Origin: Membranipora membranacea
Lineage: Eukaryota; Bryozoa; Gymnolaemata; Cheilostomatida; Membraniporidae
Length of the DNA: 64,000 nucleotides
NCBI GenBank assembly: GCA_914767715.1
Contig: OU612066.1
Coordinates: 20,620,283 to 20,684,282 of the forward strand
Reading direction: 5' to 3'
A program made the position numbers and the translations under genes. Positions 24,250 through 35,149 of this stretch are shown here, piece after piece. The notes below the pieces were generated by a model. It was not told the DNA's origin, did not search any database, and was given only the letters and a program-made list of their open reading frames with translations. How positions within the stretch are numbered: position 1 is the first letter of the stretch; each line of letters begins with the position of its first letter.

Positions 24250-27200
24250 ATGGGAAAAATCACAGTCTTTGTTTTAATATCGGTAAGTTTCATGTGAAGT
24301 TTTTATTTGATAGAACTTTTACAGAAAATTGAGTTATTTTAACTCAATTCTTTTAATGTTTTAACCCTCTTGATTATGTTGAAAGTTTCATATGAGTTAT
24401 TTGTTGGCTGAAGTGTGTTATGTTGCCTCAGGAAGAAATTTCCTTCATCCAACTTCATGGGGCCTCTCCAAGTCAATTCAAAGTGACCTAAATCTTGTTC
24501 TAACAAAAAATTATTTTTTTGGGATTTTTGAAACTACCGTAACTAATTACCCTAATTATCTGGAGCCATAAAAAAATTTTAAAGTCAAGCTAGTAAGCTA
24601 GCTTATTTTTGTTGATATTGTTTTCCTGAATTGTTAGGGATTAATTCGGTTTCATTTTAATTTTGTTTGATTTTTTAATTTTGCTTTTAGGTATCATGTT
24701 TGATCAGCTCGGCATCATCGATGACAGTCAATGGCCAGCAAAAGACCATTGATGAAGCTCTGTCTCAGGCAAACAGCCGTATGAGTAAGTTGTTTAATCG
24801 TGTACTTGGTGCATAAAGTTCAGGGCGAGATAGAAACAAATCGGTATGTCCCGAAAAACCGTCAAGTTTGTTGGGATAAATATGTCAAAGCAAGCTGATC
24901 AAGTTGCTCACGATCATAAGTAAAATGCGCTAAATTCAACCTTGATTTTAAATCAAGTTTTGTTTAAAATTGGACTCGAGAAGACAAAATAAATAAAAAT
25001 ATCTCCATTATTGTTTCAGTGCAATCATCTGACAATGGTGCATACATGGACTGGAGCAATGGCCGAGTGGTAACTGAGATTGATATGATGATGCCATTGA
25101 TGGAGTACATGAGTATCTTACAAGTAATAGATTACCCCCAATACAACTCCAAAGTAGATTCATGTCAAAGTTGATCTCAAATAGCTACTATTCACCTGAT
25201 CCGCTGGCTGATGGTCTTTTCTTTAGGAATTTTTTAACTTTTTGTTCTGAACTGATAAGTGGCCTCGGCTATATAAATTAAGAGGACAACAGGATTGGGA
25301 AAAAGGAACCAGATATTGTGTAGCGCCCACACCAAACACTGCCAAGGTCATAGACAACCATAACAGTGTCTGAGCACTAGCTCTCACTAGCTATCTAGCT
25401 ATCGTTAGCTATCAGTAGCTATCACTTCCTATCATTAGCTATCACAAGCTATCACTAGCTATCTAGCTATCAGTAGCTATCACTTCCTATCATTAGCTAT
25501 CACAAGCTATCACTAGCTATCACTAGCTATCAATGGATTGGATATCCAGTTGTCCGCTCTCTGATTTAATTGCTCTTAATTGTCTCTTTGATAAATATTT
25601 TGTGGTAAACAGTAAAAAGAACAGTAGACAGGATGGGCTAAATAAACAATAATACTCAGCCTTATATTGTTTTTGTCGTTTTATTTCAGAATTCGATGGG
25701 TATAAGTCGCAATAAGAGGAAAGCTATTAGAGGGGAAAGATGGACTAACGGAAGAATCCCATATGTAATCAGCGCTGATTTTAGTAAGTAGTTTCATAGT
25801 CAAATATCCTAAAAGAATTCTATCAGTTAGACGTGAAGATGAGCACAAAACACAAAGCTTTCAAGGATCATAATACCAAATAACCAGAAAGAAGTTCCAA
25901 AATCTCACTTGGGTCACCTTTGGAGGGGGTGCAATATGTCAAAGTAAGGCAGGCAAAGATGATTAGTCGCAATATGTGCTTAAAAATTGATGTGCTTAAA
26001 AATTGATCCGCTAAAAGACCTTCAAGTAACACCGTAAACCTTGCAGGCCCCATTGCAAAAACAGTCATTGAATTGTTACACGTTTAGTTATTAAGTAACA
26101 CATAGTCAATGCCCTTCTTTTGTTTAGGTTCTTCTGAGCGTGCCGAGATAATGAGAGCCATAGCGGACTATACGAAATACACATGTGTGAGAGTTGTACC
26201 AAGGAAAGATGAGAGAGATTATGTAAGGATATTCAAGGGAGAGGGCTGCTGGTCATTTGTAGGGAAGCAAGGGGGCAAACAAGATCTCAGCCTGGGAGAC
26301 GGTTGTGTCTATGTAAGTATGTAAATCAAGTTTGATCCTTTTGCCAGCGTTCGAGTTGCCCCCTCTACCGACCCAACTCAATGTGGCAACTCAGAGGCTG
26401 GCATAATGGAACAAACTTGAACTAGTAGGTCATTCTGCGCATGCTCAGCTCTGGGCATGAGCTGATCTCTGCAAAATTGAGTCTCGGAATTCCGAAGCCA
26501 TCTGATTGGCTACCTGCTCTGGTGACATACTCCCCAAAGCGTGCGGATTTGTTATTAATAGTTATCCTCTCTTGTCATTATTAGCTGATTTTGATTGGCA
26601 GTTTATGCAGGGGATATCACGTTTCCCCTTTCCAAAGTTGCAATCAGAACCCAAACTAAACTCGTTGTACTTGCACATGCGCAAATTCAAGTCACACATG
26701 ATGCATACTTAGCCTTACGACACCTGCTTTGTGGTAATGATACCCTAGTTTATCAGTGATCTACATGCCCAGTCAGATCACGAGAGTCAGTATGCTAGTA
26801 GGTGTGATGGTGGTATATCGTAATCTTGTGACATATAGAAATATCAATGATAAAATACGCTAACGCAGATAGCAAACCTTGTGGCCAATATTAGGCAATT
26901 CCAGCTCGATTACGATTCATGAACGCTCAGATGACTTGGTCTCTGGGCGCAAAGATTGCCTGCTGCTGGCTATTGTAAAATATTAGCATTAGTGGTATCC
27001 AAAAGCGGGTGAGGAGAAGTGATAGATACAAGCTTGGACATTACTTGCTGCCACTATTGTCACAAATTGCTGCTATGGGTGCATTGGTTACATCAGAGAG
27101 TTTAGGACCAAACTCCCTAGTTACATTATCATCTAATGATTTTAAAGATTAGGAGCTATCTTTCATTTAGAATGGGAGAAAAATCATAACTAGAGAGCTT

Positions 27201-28354
27201 TGGACACCCTGATATGAAGTTGACATTTTCTGGAGTGATGTAAAAGATTGATACATCTTATACGTTCGGTTGTCAGTTATATACATTTACATCAGATGTT
27301 TTTAAGTGATTGAAATGTAATTCTCATTTTATGTTATATAAGCGTATATAAATATATATTTCTTTGGCAAAGAGACACTCAAAATAAGGATTCTTTTAGC
27401 TGGTTAGTAGTGGAGTACTCTTTGTTCATGGTCTTAAATCTTGTTATAGAAAGGAATTGTGATCCATGAACTTGGACATGCACTTGGATTCCACCACGAA
27501 CAGTCAAGACCGGACCGGGATGACTATGTTCGAATACACACTGAGAATATCAAGGACAATCAAGAAGATAACTTCAACAAGTATTCTACATCACAGATCA
27601 ATACATACGGGGTCTACTACGACTATTCCAGCATCATGCATTACGGTCCAAAGGTAAAAGCAATATTGGAAACAGGCACAGATTGTGTCAATTTAACCCA
27701 TAAATCTCAATCTCGGTCATTCCACTTTTCGGCTGAATTTCCTATCTTAAGAATGAGATAATTTAGAAAGCTTCCAATCAATGTTTCAGTGCTGTGAACC
27801 AGCTATCAGCTTTGTAAACCAAACCAAATGCATTTCAACTATGATTGTTATCATTTCCAGACCTTCACTAAAAATGGACAGCCAACCATCACAACTAAAA
27901 GTTCATACTTCCAGAATATCATCGGAAATAGAGAAGGGTTGTCCTTCCAGGATATCAAATTGGCTAATCTTATGTACGATTGTGCTGCAGGTGAGCATCT
28001 ACTTCCTGTTTCCCCTTTCTTAGAGTTTAAGGGATTTACAAAAGAAAACTTATTTATAATTTATTTACTTATAACATTGGAAAGAAAGCGAATTCAATGT
28101 CAAACACAAATTACACCATCATTTATCATTTATAAATATTGTGAATGAAGCCTTATGATTTTGATGCATTTATAAGCAATGAAGTTTTTTCTGTGCCCTT
28201 GAAATAATCACTGAAATGATTCTCATGCATTACAGCTAACCGATGTTCAGCGAAAAGCTGCGGAGGAAGATATAGATTCCAGGGTCCCGATTGCAACTGC
28301 TGGTGCTGCAGCGGTAACTATGTCAAAGGAGTTCCTGTCATCAAAAACTGCTAA
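24250..28354 (+). CDS. Astacin metalloprotease B
   Basis: Eight exons: 24250-24282, 24691-24784, 25020-25123, 25690-25783, 26128-26312, 27450-27653, 27861-27990, 28236-28354 (TAA), joining to 320 residues. Signal peptide [18 protein letters not shown], propeptide starting [10 protein letters not shown], maturation site RNKR before KAIRGERW, astacin domain with [19 protein letters not shown] (residues 176-194) and a standard Met-turn SIMHYGP (Tyr 235). The C-terminal tail has 7 Cys with [11 protein letters not shown], as in gene A. Exon lengths from exon 4 onward equal those of gene A exactly and all phases agree, so the pair arose by gene duplication. Introns carry a minisatellite, a MITE and repeat R1. 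All catalytic residues are present, so an active secreted protease is expected. Confidence 0.95.
25376..25532. repeat. AGCTATC minisatellite with higher-order unit
   Basis: Tandem 10-12-bp units related to agctatcact form a higher-order unit of about 65 bp repeated twice, in intron 3 of astacin B. The units are contiguous and unspaced, so this is not a CRISPR-like array. Confidence 0.9.
26325..26422. mobile_element. hairpin MITE, copy 2
   Basis: Arms 26325-26360 (atcaagtttgatcc, then gccagcgttcgagttgcc) and 26385-26422 are imperfect complements. It is the same family as 769-880. It begins only about 12 bases after the donor site of astacin B exon 5. Confidence 0.7.
26430..26800 (-). repeat. 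Interspersed repeat R1, copy 2
   Basis: Reverse-complement counterpart of 14920-15260, lying in astacin B intron 5 directly after the hairpin MITE. It is slightly longer than copy 1. Confidence 0.7.
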
Positions 28355-29795
28355 TCGGATTCACCAGTAGCCCGTCTTGATCTTGGGGTTTCCATTTTCA
28401 AATATAATTTTTCCCAGATGAAATAAGCTTTTCTGCTCGCCTTTAAGAGGGGACAACTCTTGTCATGACAGCTTGAACACATTAATTCACAAGCTTTGTT
28501 CTCCCCACCCACCGAAAAAAGTTTGTCAAGACAGGCTCCTGATACACCATAATCAACAACAGACTAGCAAAAAACACTTCTACACGCATATAACTTACAA
28601 TTTAGATATCAGTTTATAATCTTCGCTTGTCTTTTTATCCTGAGATCAGACAAACATCTTATATAATAGTAGTTCTTTTCCTCAGTTTAGAATTAGACTG
28701 TATTGTCTAAGTATGTCTATCTTTGTTTCACTCTAACTTCCTGTCTAGATTAATATGGATGCTGTCTTTTTTATGTATTGTATATATATAATTGCTTTAA
28801 AGCTGCTATCTGCAGTTAAAATCATACTTCCCTGGATGGCTATGGTCAAGTTAGTCACATGGGTGATGCATTTTCCAGCTTTTTGCCATTTATAACGCTT
28901 TATTTGCACAAAACAAATTAAAATTAAATACAGCATCTTCAAAACTTGTTAAGAGGTTCATTATAGTAGCTTAAATTATAGTAGCTCTTAAATATTCTTT
29001 GAAGCACAAAAAAAAGATCAAACACTAGTTGGGGCATCAACCTAAGTTAGGAGTTGAATAACCCCTAAGAAACATCCTGTGAGGGCATTTAAAGTGCCTC
29101 GACCGGTATATAAGGGCCAGTCAATGTAAAGCGATCACCCAGCCATATCAAATTCAAATGGGGTTAGCAGCATTCAAATTCCTCCTGCTTTTTCGGAATT
29201 AAGAGGAGAAGCAGTGAATTATTTTTAATGGGAATCAGACAAGCTGATGCGGAATTGTGTGATACACATACCCAATAAATTTTCATTCCAATAATGGCAT
29301 TAGAAAGTGGTGAAAATATGACTGATGTCATACGAAATTGCCCAGTTCCGATGATTTCAAATCATCCGCTTCAAAATATACGAGCTCTTATTGGTCAATT
29401 TTGACGTTATGATTTATGGTTTTAGAGGTTGCCTAGATACCGTTGTCAAGATTGAAATTGACCGTTGTAATAAAACCCTATAATCCCAAGTGTGATGAGC
29501 CTGCACAACAATAGCTATATCATAGCTTCTATTCAACTTTATTTATGGGTGTCTGCGAATCACAATTTCTTATATAACACACTTGACCACTTGAGAATGC
29601 AACATGGACTGGCTGTTAGAGGCGGAGACCAAGGCCATTCTCCGCCTCTAATTACATTGATCAGCCAATGGTCTTGCCTGTCACTTCACATGATTAATCC
29701 CCGTGCACCCCCTTCGATTCCTACCTCTTTAACTTCATGATCCCCGTGTAATGGTTTCTACCAGATTAAAATTTTGTAGCATTCAGTATCTATTC
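28355..29795. other. Spacer after astacin B with one repeat
   Basis: A repeat at 28447-28545 matches the reverse complement of 11861-11960. The remainder holds no recognisable gene. A sequence near 31960-32050 starts similarly (gaggagacaactct) and may be a third, more diverged member. Confidence 0.45.
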
Positions 29796-29803
29796 CCTTA
29801 CAG

Positions 29804-30219
29804 CAGTGGCGTATATTAGCACTCACGGCCCACAGATCCTTGAGTGGCTGAATAGCTCAGTGTGTAGAGCGTCCGCCTTATAATCACTGTAAATAAGATT
29901 GTTGTGGGTTCGAATCCCCTCAAGGTCAGTTTTTTTTCAAATGGGTGCTTTATAACTGGAGAAATTTTACCGTAATCTTCTACTGCTATTGAGTTGTTTT
30001 CTGAAAGTAGCCAACAGCTCAGTGAGCTATTGAAATACCTCTCTGCTTGCACTATTTTGCTACCGATATGCAAAAATTTCCGTGGGAGTGGGAGGGCGCT
30101 TAAGCGCCCCTCCCACACCCTCCCCGCCACGCCTACGGCGTGTGGATCGGGCTGCGCCCGATTATTATGCACATCTCTGAAAAGTCAGTGAGTGAAATTT
30201 TTTAGAATATACGCCCCTG
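29804..30219. mobile_element. hAT-type MITE with perfect 8-bp target duplication
   Basis: Terminal inverted repeats cagtggcgtatatt (29804-29817) and aatatacgcccctg (30206-30219) differ at one base pair. The 8 bases ccttacag occur immediately before (29796-29803) and immediately after (30220-30227), the signature of hAT transposition. The 416-bp interior has no transposase but carries a tRNA-like Pol III unit and a GC-rich hairpin (gggcgcttaagcgcccctcc) near 30100. Confidence 0.88.
29838..29937 (+). ncRNA. tRNA-like Pol III unit inside the MITE
   Basis: Contains an A-box-like segment tagctcagtgtgtagagc, an anticodon-loop-like cttataa, and a consensus B box gggttcgaatccc. CCTTGAG (29838-29844) and CTCAAGG (29919-29925) could pair as an acceptor stem, and a run of eight T (29930-29937) follows as terminator. 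The D- and T-stems are not canonical, so it is tRNA-derived rather than a proven tRNA gene. It could be transcribed by Pol III. Confidence 0.6.
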
Positions 30220-30227
30220 CCTTACAG

Positions 30228-31022
30228 GTGTGCAATGTAACTTCACTGAGCTTTTATCTTAAAAGTCACCCACTGACAACAACTTTGGAAAATTGAACGT
30301 TAATAATACAAGCATTATTATATAATATATTCCATCGGTAACTATCATAAAAATTTGAAATTGTTTGAAAAGTAACGAGGCATAGTCAATATAGAGCCAC
30401 AAACACAAACACATTGATATAAAAATAAATGGCACACTCAAATGGAATGGTATGTCAAAATGTACTTAAAGAATGCTGTACTCTTTTAATGATGTCTTAC
30501 TATAGACTAGAACAGGCGTGTTCCCTTTGTGGAGGCAGGGTGAAATCCCTCTGCATCCGCAGAGGTAAACAACTTGTTACCACTACAGCAACTGAGCTTA
30601 GTTTTGAGCCTGTTTTGAAGTTTCCCTTTCTCAATTTTGGTACTCTTTAGTACATAGCATGAACAGTACCCACAATGGTGAAGACAGTTCTAAATAGGCT
30701 TTATTTAGGGCTTGTACGCTACATACCCATGAGTACCTCAAAGGTGAGCAGGAGAAGGCAATTTCTAAAACTCTAAATCATTTTTACTCAGAAGTGCTTT
30801 GTGAATTTTCCAGTTGAAAAAATTTGCGTGAGTACTGCAGAACTACATGGCAGTAAGGTAGGCATGACAAGTTGTCATGCTCAATAATTTCTCCATATGA
30901 TGATGTATCTGAACAAGATAGGACAGCAATTTATCAATAACTAAATAAGATGGCACTTTTACGAGTACTCCTGTTGGTGTTAGGAAGAGTGGTGCAAAAA
31001 GTCCCACTTTTTATAAATCATA
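30228..31022. other. Spacer without recognised features
   Basis: Only short open frames without domain resemblance are present. Confidence 0.4.
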
Positions 31023-32827
31023 TTAGGCTGGCTCTAAGTGAAGAGACAAGCTCAAAGATGACGCCTGTGTACAACCTTCAGCAGGGAGCCTGTTCTCACT
31101 TCCACGAAGTCCAGCTCTCTCTCTGACGGTTGTTATGTGCTCCGAGGTGGCTCCCACTCTTGTACATGTTTTCGATAGCATGCTGAGGGACTTAGGTCCT
31201 TTGAGAAAAGGCTTTTCCAGATAGTCAGCGTTCATATCTTGTTCATTCTCAGGTTGGTCATTAGGTCCTAGCCATAACAAATCACATTCTTCTGGAATTT
31301 TTCTGTTGATGCAGCCGCATGCTCCGCCTCTGTGAAACAGGCTAACAAGTTGAACAAGTTTTGCGAGAAAATTGTTAGAATATGAAAAAAAATGGTTCCA
31401 ACCGAAATTGAAGTCAGGAGCACACACAACCGATCAATGCTACTACAGTAAAAATCCACATTGCTCTGAGATTTAATTCAAAACTCTAATACATGTTCGA
31501 CAACTATTTCAATCACTATACAGTAACTCACGCGTGATCACAGTCTTCGACAGGTTCTTTAACAGATGCTGTGCCCAGCTCTGGTGTCAAGCTGAATGTT
31601 GATATATCCTCAGCCGATAGTCTTAAGGGTTCAACATGTTGAATATCGAGCTGTCAAATATGTAAAAACGAACCATGTACAACTTGGCATATAGCGAGTA
31701 GAGAAAAGAGAGGGGAGTGGTGGTGCTATAGGAATTAAACAAAGTCTTAACACTGTAATTTCCTCTCTGTTTTTGAAGTTAACTACATTTCACTGGTATG
31801 CTTGCTTAGAAATTTTAGATTGGATTCCCCACCTGTGTTAACATCCCCTTCATCAAGGAGCTGCCCTCCAAAACACCCTGCTGTCATGAAAAAGCGAAAA
31901 ATTTTTATGCAGAAGCACAAATTTAAACGCAGATTGAAAGTGTAAAACAAACCCTGTATTGGGGAGAGTTTTCTCTCTATTTTGAGAGGAGACAACTCTC
32001 TGCTGAACACTTCAGGAGCACAAAGTGACAACCCTCCCTGTTGACAAGATTTGTCCACAACCCCCTTCTCTATTCAAGGCAGGCAAGGTTTAAGTAAGCA
32101 ATTTGAGTTTCAATTTGAAAATCAAAGTAATGAGAGCCCAACTCACAATTCAGAGTCTAGGTTTATCCCTAGTTTCACACAAATGAACAAAAAGCCAGTT
32201 ATATGAATCAGACCGGACTTATAATTGATTTCCATTGCCTGATTTTATTCATCGATGCTTACATGCGATTGAGTGAGGCTATGCTGAATCTCGTGGATAC
32301 GTGGGAGCGGTGGATAAATTGGGAGGGGCGGCTGTCGAAGTAGCTCCACACTAAATTGTGTGCGCACTGCCGGAGCTTCGGGTTGATTGATGATGAAATC
32401 TATTAGCATGTTATCCTTATCAGTTATAAACTCCCAAGAGTCTTGGAGTCTCCCCATCACAACATCCTCAGGAAATGTGTAGCTCTACATAATATGAGTT
32501 GTTCAGTATTTTCAGATTTTGATCAGAAAGCAATCAGTTTAGCAAGACATTTACCACCAAGCTGAGAAAGGAAGGCTTAGCTATATTCAAAGAAATTGTT
32601 CCTTCAAAAAAGTTTCAACTACATCGAAAAGTAACCTGATAGCCAAGGCATTCGTCATTATGACAGTCTTGATTAATTTTAGATGCTGTAGGGTCTCGAC
32701 ATACCTTCAAAGACTTCCCATTACTATTAGCCCCGACGTTTAATCCACCACAGCCAACCAAGAACTTGAATTCTTTCCACTGAGAATCTCTTGCGAATTT
32801 GAGCTGACTTTCGATGGTATCAATGTT
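31023..32827 (-). CDS. Unrecognised gene, last four exons
   Basis: Exons on the minus strand: 32705-32827, 32263-32484, 31532-31650, 31023-31329 (stop at 31023). All have GT-AG borders and the phases fit (0, 0, 2), giving 256 residues without a stop. Visible motifs: FKFLVGCGGLNVGANSNGKS, then VVMGRLQDSWEFITDKDN and FIINQPEAPAVRTQF, a proline-rich PPLPIYPPLPR, and a Cys-containing segment (GGACGCINRKIPEECDLL). No signal peptide or membrane segment is seen. I do not recognise the family. The 5' part lies to the right, where the gypsy and P-like elements are inserted. Orientation and phase would allow it to be the 3' end of the ZU5 gene, but this is unproven. Confidence 0.6.
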
Positions 32828-33421
32828 CTGACAAAAGAAAATTATGAAATAATGCTGTTAAATCAAGCAAGGTTAGAAACCTAGGGAGGCCTAGACCCTG
32901 GACATGAAGTAGAAGGCTCCACATTATAAGAGGCATTAAAAGTTAGCAGTTACCAGACGATTTATTTTTTGGTGATTTGCAAACCTCCTCGCTAAAACAG
33001 CTTGTTATTCAATTTAGAACCGGCGTGCAGAGACAATCCACTAAACAAGCTGTGCGAATTCAAGCTAATTCAAGCTCGTGTAAAAGACAAGCTACTATCC
33101 TGAACAGAACTTAAAATGTCAACAGAGCTTCCACACTTAGGTGGTCTTGGCAATAAGTATTTCTAATATAATGATTGAACCAATGTACACTGATAAGTAG
33201 GAAAAGTGGATTCCTCATGTTTTTTTATCAAGTTTTGTATTAAGGTAAGCCGAGGATCTTTTATTGCTTTACTCCTGTTAGTGATTGGCTTGGTCACAGC
33301 TGTTCAAGTTTTTACTGCAGTTACTACTATGGCGGGTGCAAATGAATATGGCGTAGGTAAACTAGCCATAGAAGTGTGTAGCAGCTAGTGATGGCTAAAA
33401 AAACAATTGAATTTGACGGAT
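32828..33421. other. Region left of the gypsy insertion
   Basis: No exon was recognised; probably intronic sequence of the minus-strand gene. The 5-bp sequence cggat at 33417-33421 is the left target duplication of the gypsy element. Confidence 0.45.
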
Positions 33422-33842
33422 GTGATCAGTATCCGTTTTAAAAACAAGAAATCCCGTTCTCCGCCGGCGAAAACGGGATTCCGTATTCCCGAAACTGAAG
33501 TTTCCGTATATCAAGGGTTCCGCTTTCCGCAGGATCCGTTTCCGTATTCCATTATACGGAAATTCTTATTCCTTATTCCTGATTCCTTGATCCTGATTCC
33601 TTATACCTTATTGTTTCTTACAATACATTTATTATCAGTGCCCTTTTGTTTTGATGGATCATTTCTTTTATTGCTTGCATACAATGATACACTTCTAATC
33701 ACTCTGACAATAATAATAACTGCTCACTTAGAGCGCACATCAAGTGGGCGTGACTAAATAATATGCATGTGACTAACATTCACACTAAGTTATGACGTAG
33801 TGCACAGATACAAACTATACAGTGAAGTTTATTTTGGCTACA
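33422..33842 (-). repeat. 3' LTR of gypsy element
   Basis: 421-bp copy ending ...ggctaca on the plus strand (tgtagcc start on the element strand). It contains the palindrome aatcccgtt...aacgggatt and repeated ATTCCT units. The adjacent block tagccccttctgtctc (33843-33858) is the complement of a polypurine tract. Confidence 0.93.
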
Positions 33843-34045
33843 TAGCCCCTTCTGTCTCTGAGCGGTATCCACGCTACAGAGACACAAAAATTCTTTCAAC
33901 AAAATACTCTAATGATAGCAAAGGATGAACAAAAAGGGTAATAAGCAACTGTATTTACAACTACAATAACCAGTACTGTAGATTAATGAAGATGCCACAT
34001 GGTTAATGTAAGTTCAAGGATTTATTCATATCCGTTTATATTAGA

Positions 34046-35149
34046 CTAGCCAAGCAGACTACGAGCTGCGGCTAGCTTCTCTTCGGCTACTGCCCTGGCC
34101 TGGTCCTCTTCAGCTTCTCGAAGTACAATCTCCGCTCTAGCTTTCTGTATGCTTGCCCTCAGCTCAGCGGCATGTCCCAAGTACACCTGTGCCTCCTCAA
34201 TGAGTCTCCTTGACAATCTGACGTTTGCCACTTGGCGGTCCGGCAGTAGTTGAGGTTGTCCCACAGAGATCGGTGTTACTTTCGGCAGTGACAATGTGAT
34301 TTTACGAACCAAAGGTTGATTCTCTTGTACTACTTGTCTCTTTGGTCGCTCCTCCGAAGTAGGAGCAGATGAGGTGACTTCTCCTTCCTGTTCCGAGCTC
34401 TGTGCATCCTCCTCTGTATCGGTGTTCTGCTCCTCTGCCACTTCCCTGTCTGTATCTGCATCAGTCCCCGATTCCTTCCTCTTGCGAGCCGGTGGTTGCT
34501 TAGTTATACCGTCCGAATCAGCATCATCACCGTGAGTTGTTGGGGTCACTACAAGTGTCCTCTTTTTGGAAGCATGGACAGATCGCTCAGCAGAGGGCTC
34601 ATCCATGACTTCGCTGTCTGAGTGGTCTGGAGTTGCAGTTGGAGTGGCCGTGCCATAGATAACCACCGGTTTAGGGGCCCTCATGTTCTGCCCGCTGTAC
34701 GGTTTTGCCCCAGGGGGATCCTTACACTCCATGGGCCACTCCTGTGGCAAAGGTATCTCTGGATGCTCCTTCTTCAGCTTTCGGTACATGGCCCGAGTAA
34801 CAGTGTAGCATCCCAGTCCCTTTTCTTTACAGGTCTTCTTGGGTATTCTTCCTTTGACTATTTTGGCTGTCCTGGAGTGATGGTCATACATTTGACCTTG
34901 TCCGAGTCGCACTGCCCCACATCCGCAGATCTCCCGGTAGAAGTGGGCAGCCAAGTGTCTCCGTCTAAGCTGTTCATCATCAAATTCTCTAGAACACCGT
35001 GGTGCCGGGCAAGGGTACTTCCCATCTTTGTTGGCTTTATTAGCTAGATCCTTCTTGAGGAGCTCGTAATATGCTTTGCTTCGAACATCTATGTATGGGT
35101 ACTTGGGTGATCTAACCGGGGAATCATGGGGTGGAAGCTTGGCTAGTAG
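34046..35149 (-). CDS. gypsy extra ORF: C2H2 finger, charged linker, coiled coil
   Basis: About 368 codons in the same frame as the integrase ORF, separated from it only by the TAA at 35150-35152. Near the start a C2H2 zinc finger is visible (CPAPRC, then RRRHLAAH, 34949-35018), followed by two more Cys (EICGCG). The middle is acidic and Ser/Thr-rich with basic KRKES and KKR patches. The end is helical and Ala/Glu-rich (AEEDQARAVAEEKLAAARS is close to its sense), likely a coiled coil. It lies where an env gene would sit but has no signal peptide or membrane segment, so it is not an envelope gene. It may be a nucleic-acid-binding accessory protein or a C-terminal extension of Pol. Confidence 0.65.
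   Translation of the reverse strand, partial: LLAKLPPHDSPVRSPKYPYIDVRSKAYYELLKKDLANKANKDGKYPCPAPRCSREFDDEQLRRRHLAAHFYREICGCGAVRLGQGQMYDHHSRTAKIVKGRIPKKTCKEKGLGCYTVTRAMYRKLKKEHPEIPLPQEWPMECKDPPGAKPYSGQNMRAPKPVVIYGTATPTATPDHSDSEVMDEPSAERSVHASKKRTLVVTPTTHGDDADSDGITKQPPARKRKESGTDADTDREVAEEQNTDTEEDAQSSEQEGEVTSSAPTSEERPKRQVVQENQPLVRKITLSLPKVTPISVGQPQLLPDRQVANVRLSRRLIEEAQVYLGHAAELRASIQKARAEIVLREAEEDQARAVAEEKLAAARSLLG

Noticed and set aside
25376-25532. Regular short repeats resembling an array
   Set aside because: Units are contiguous, variable and lack unique spacers; it is an intronic minisatellite, not a CRISPR.
29816-30172. 118-codon minus-strand frame
   Set aside because: It runs through the hAT MITE and its tRNA-like unit; a shadow of non-coding sequence.
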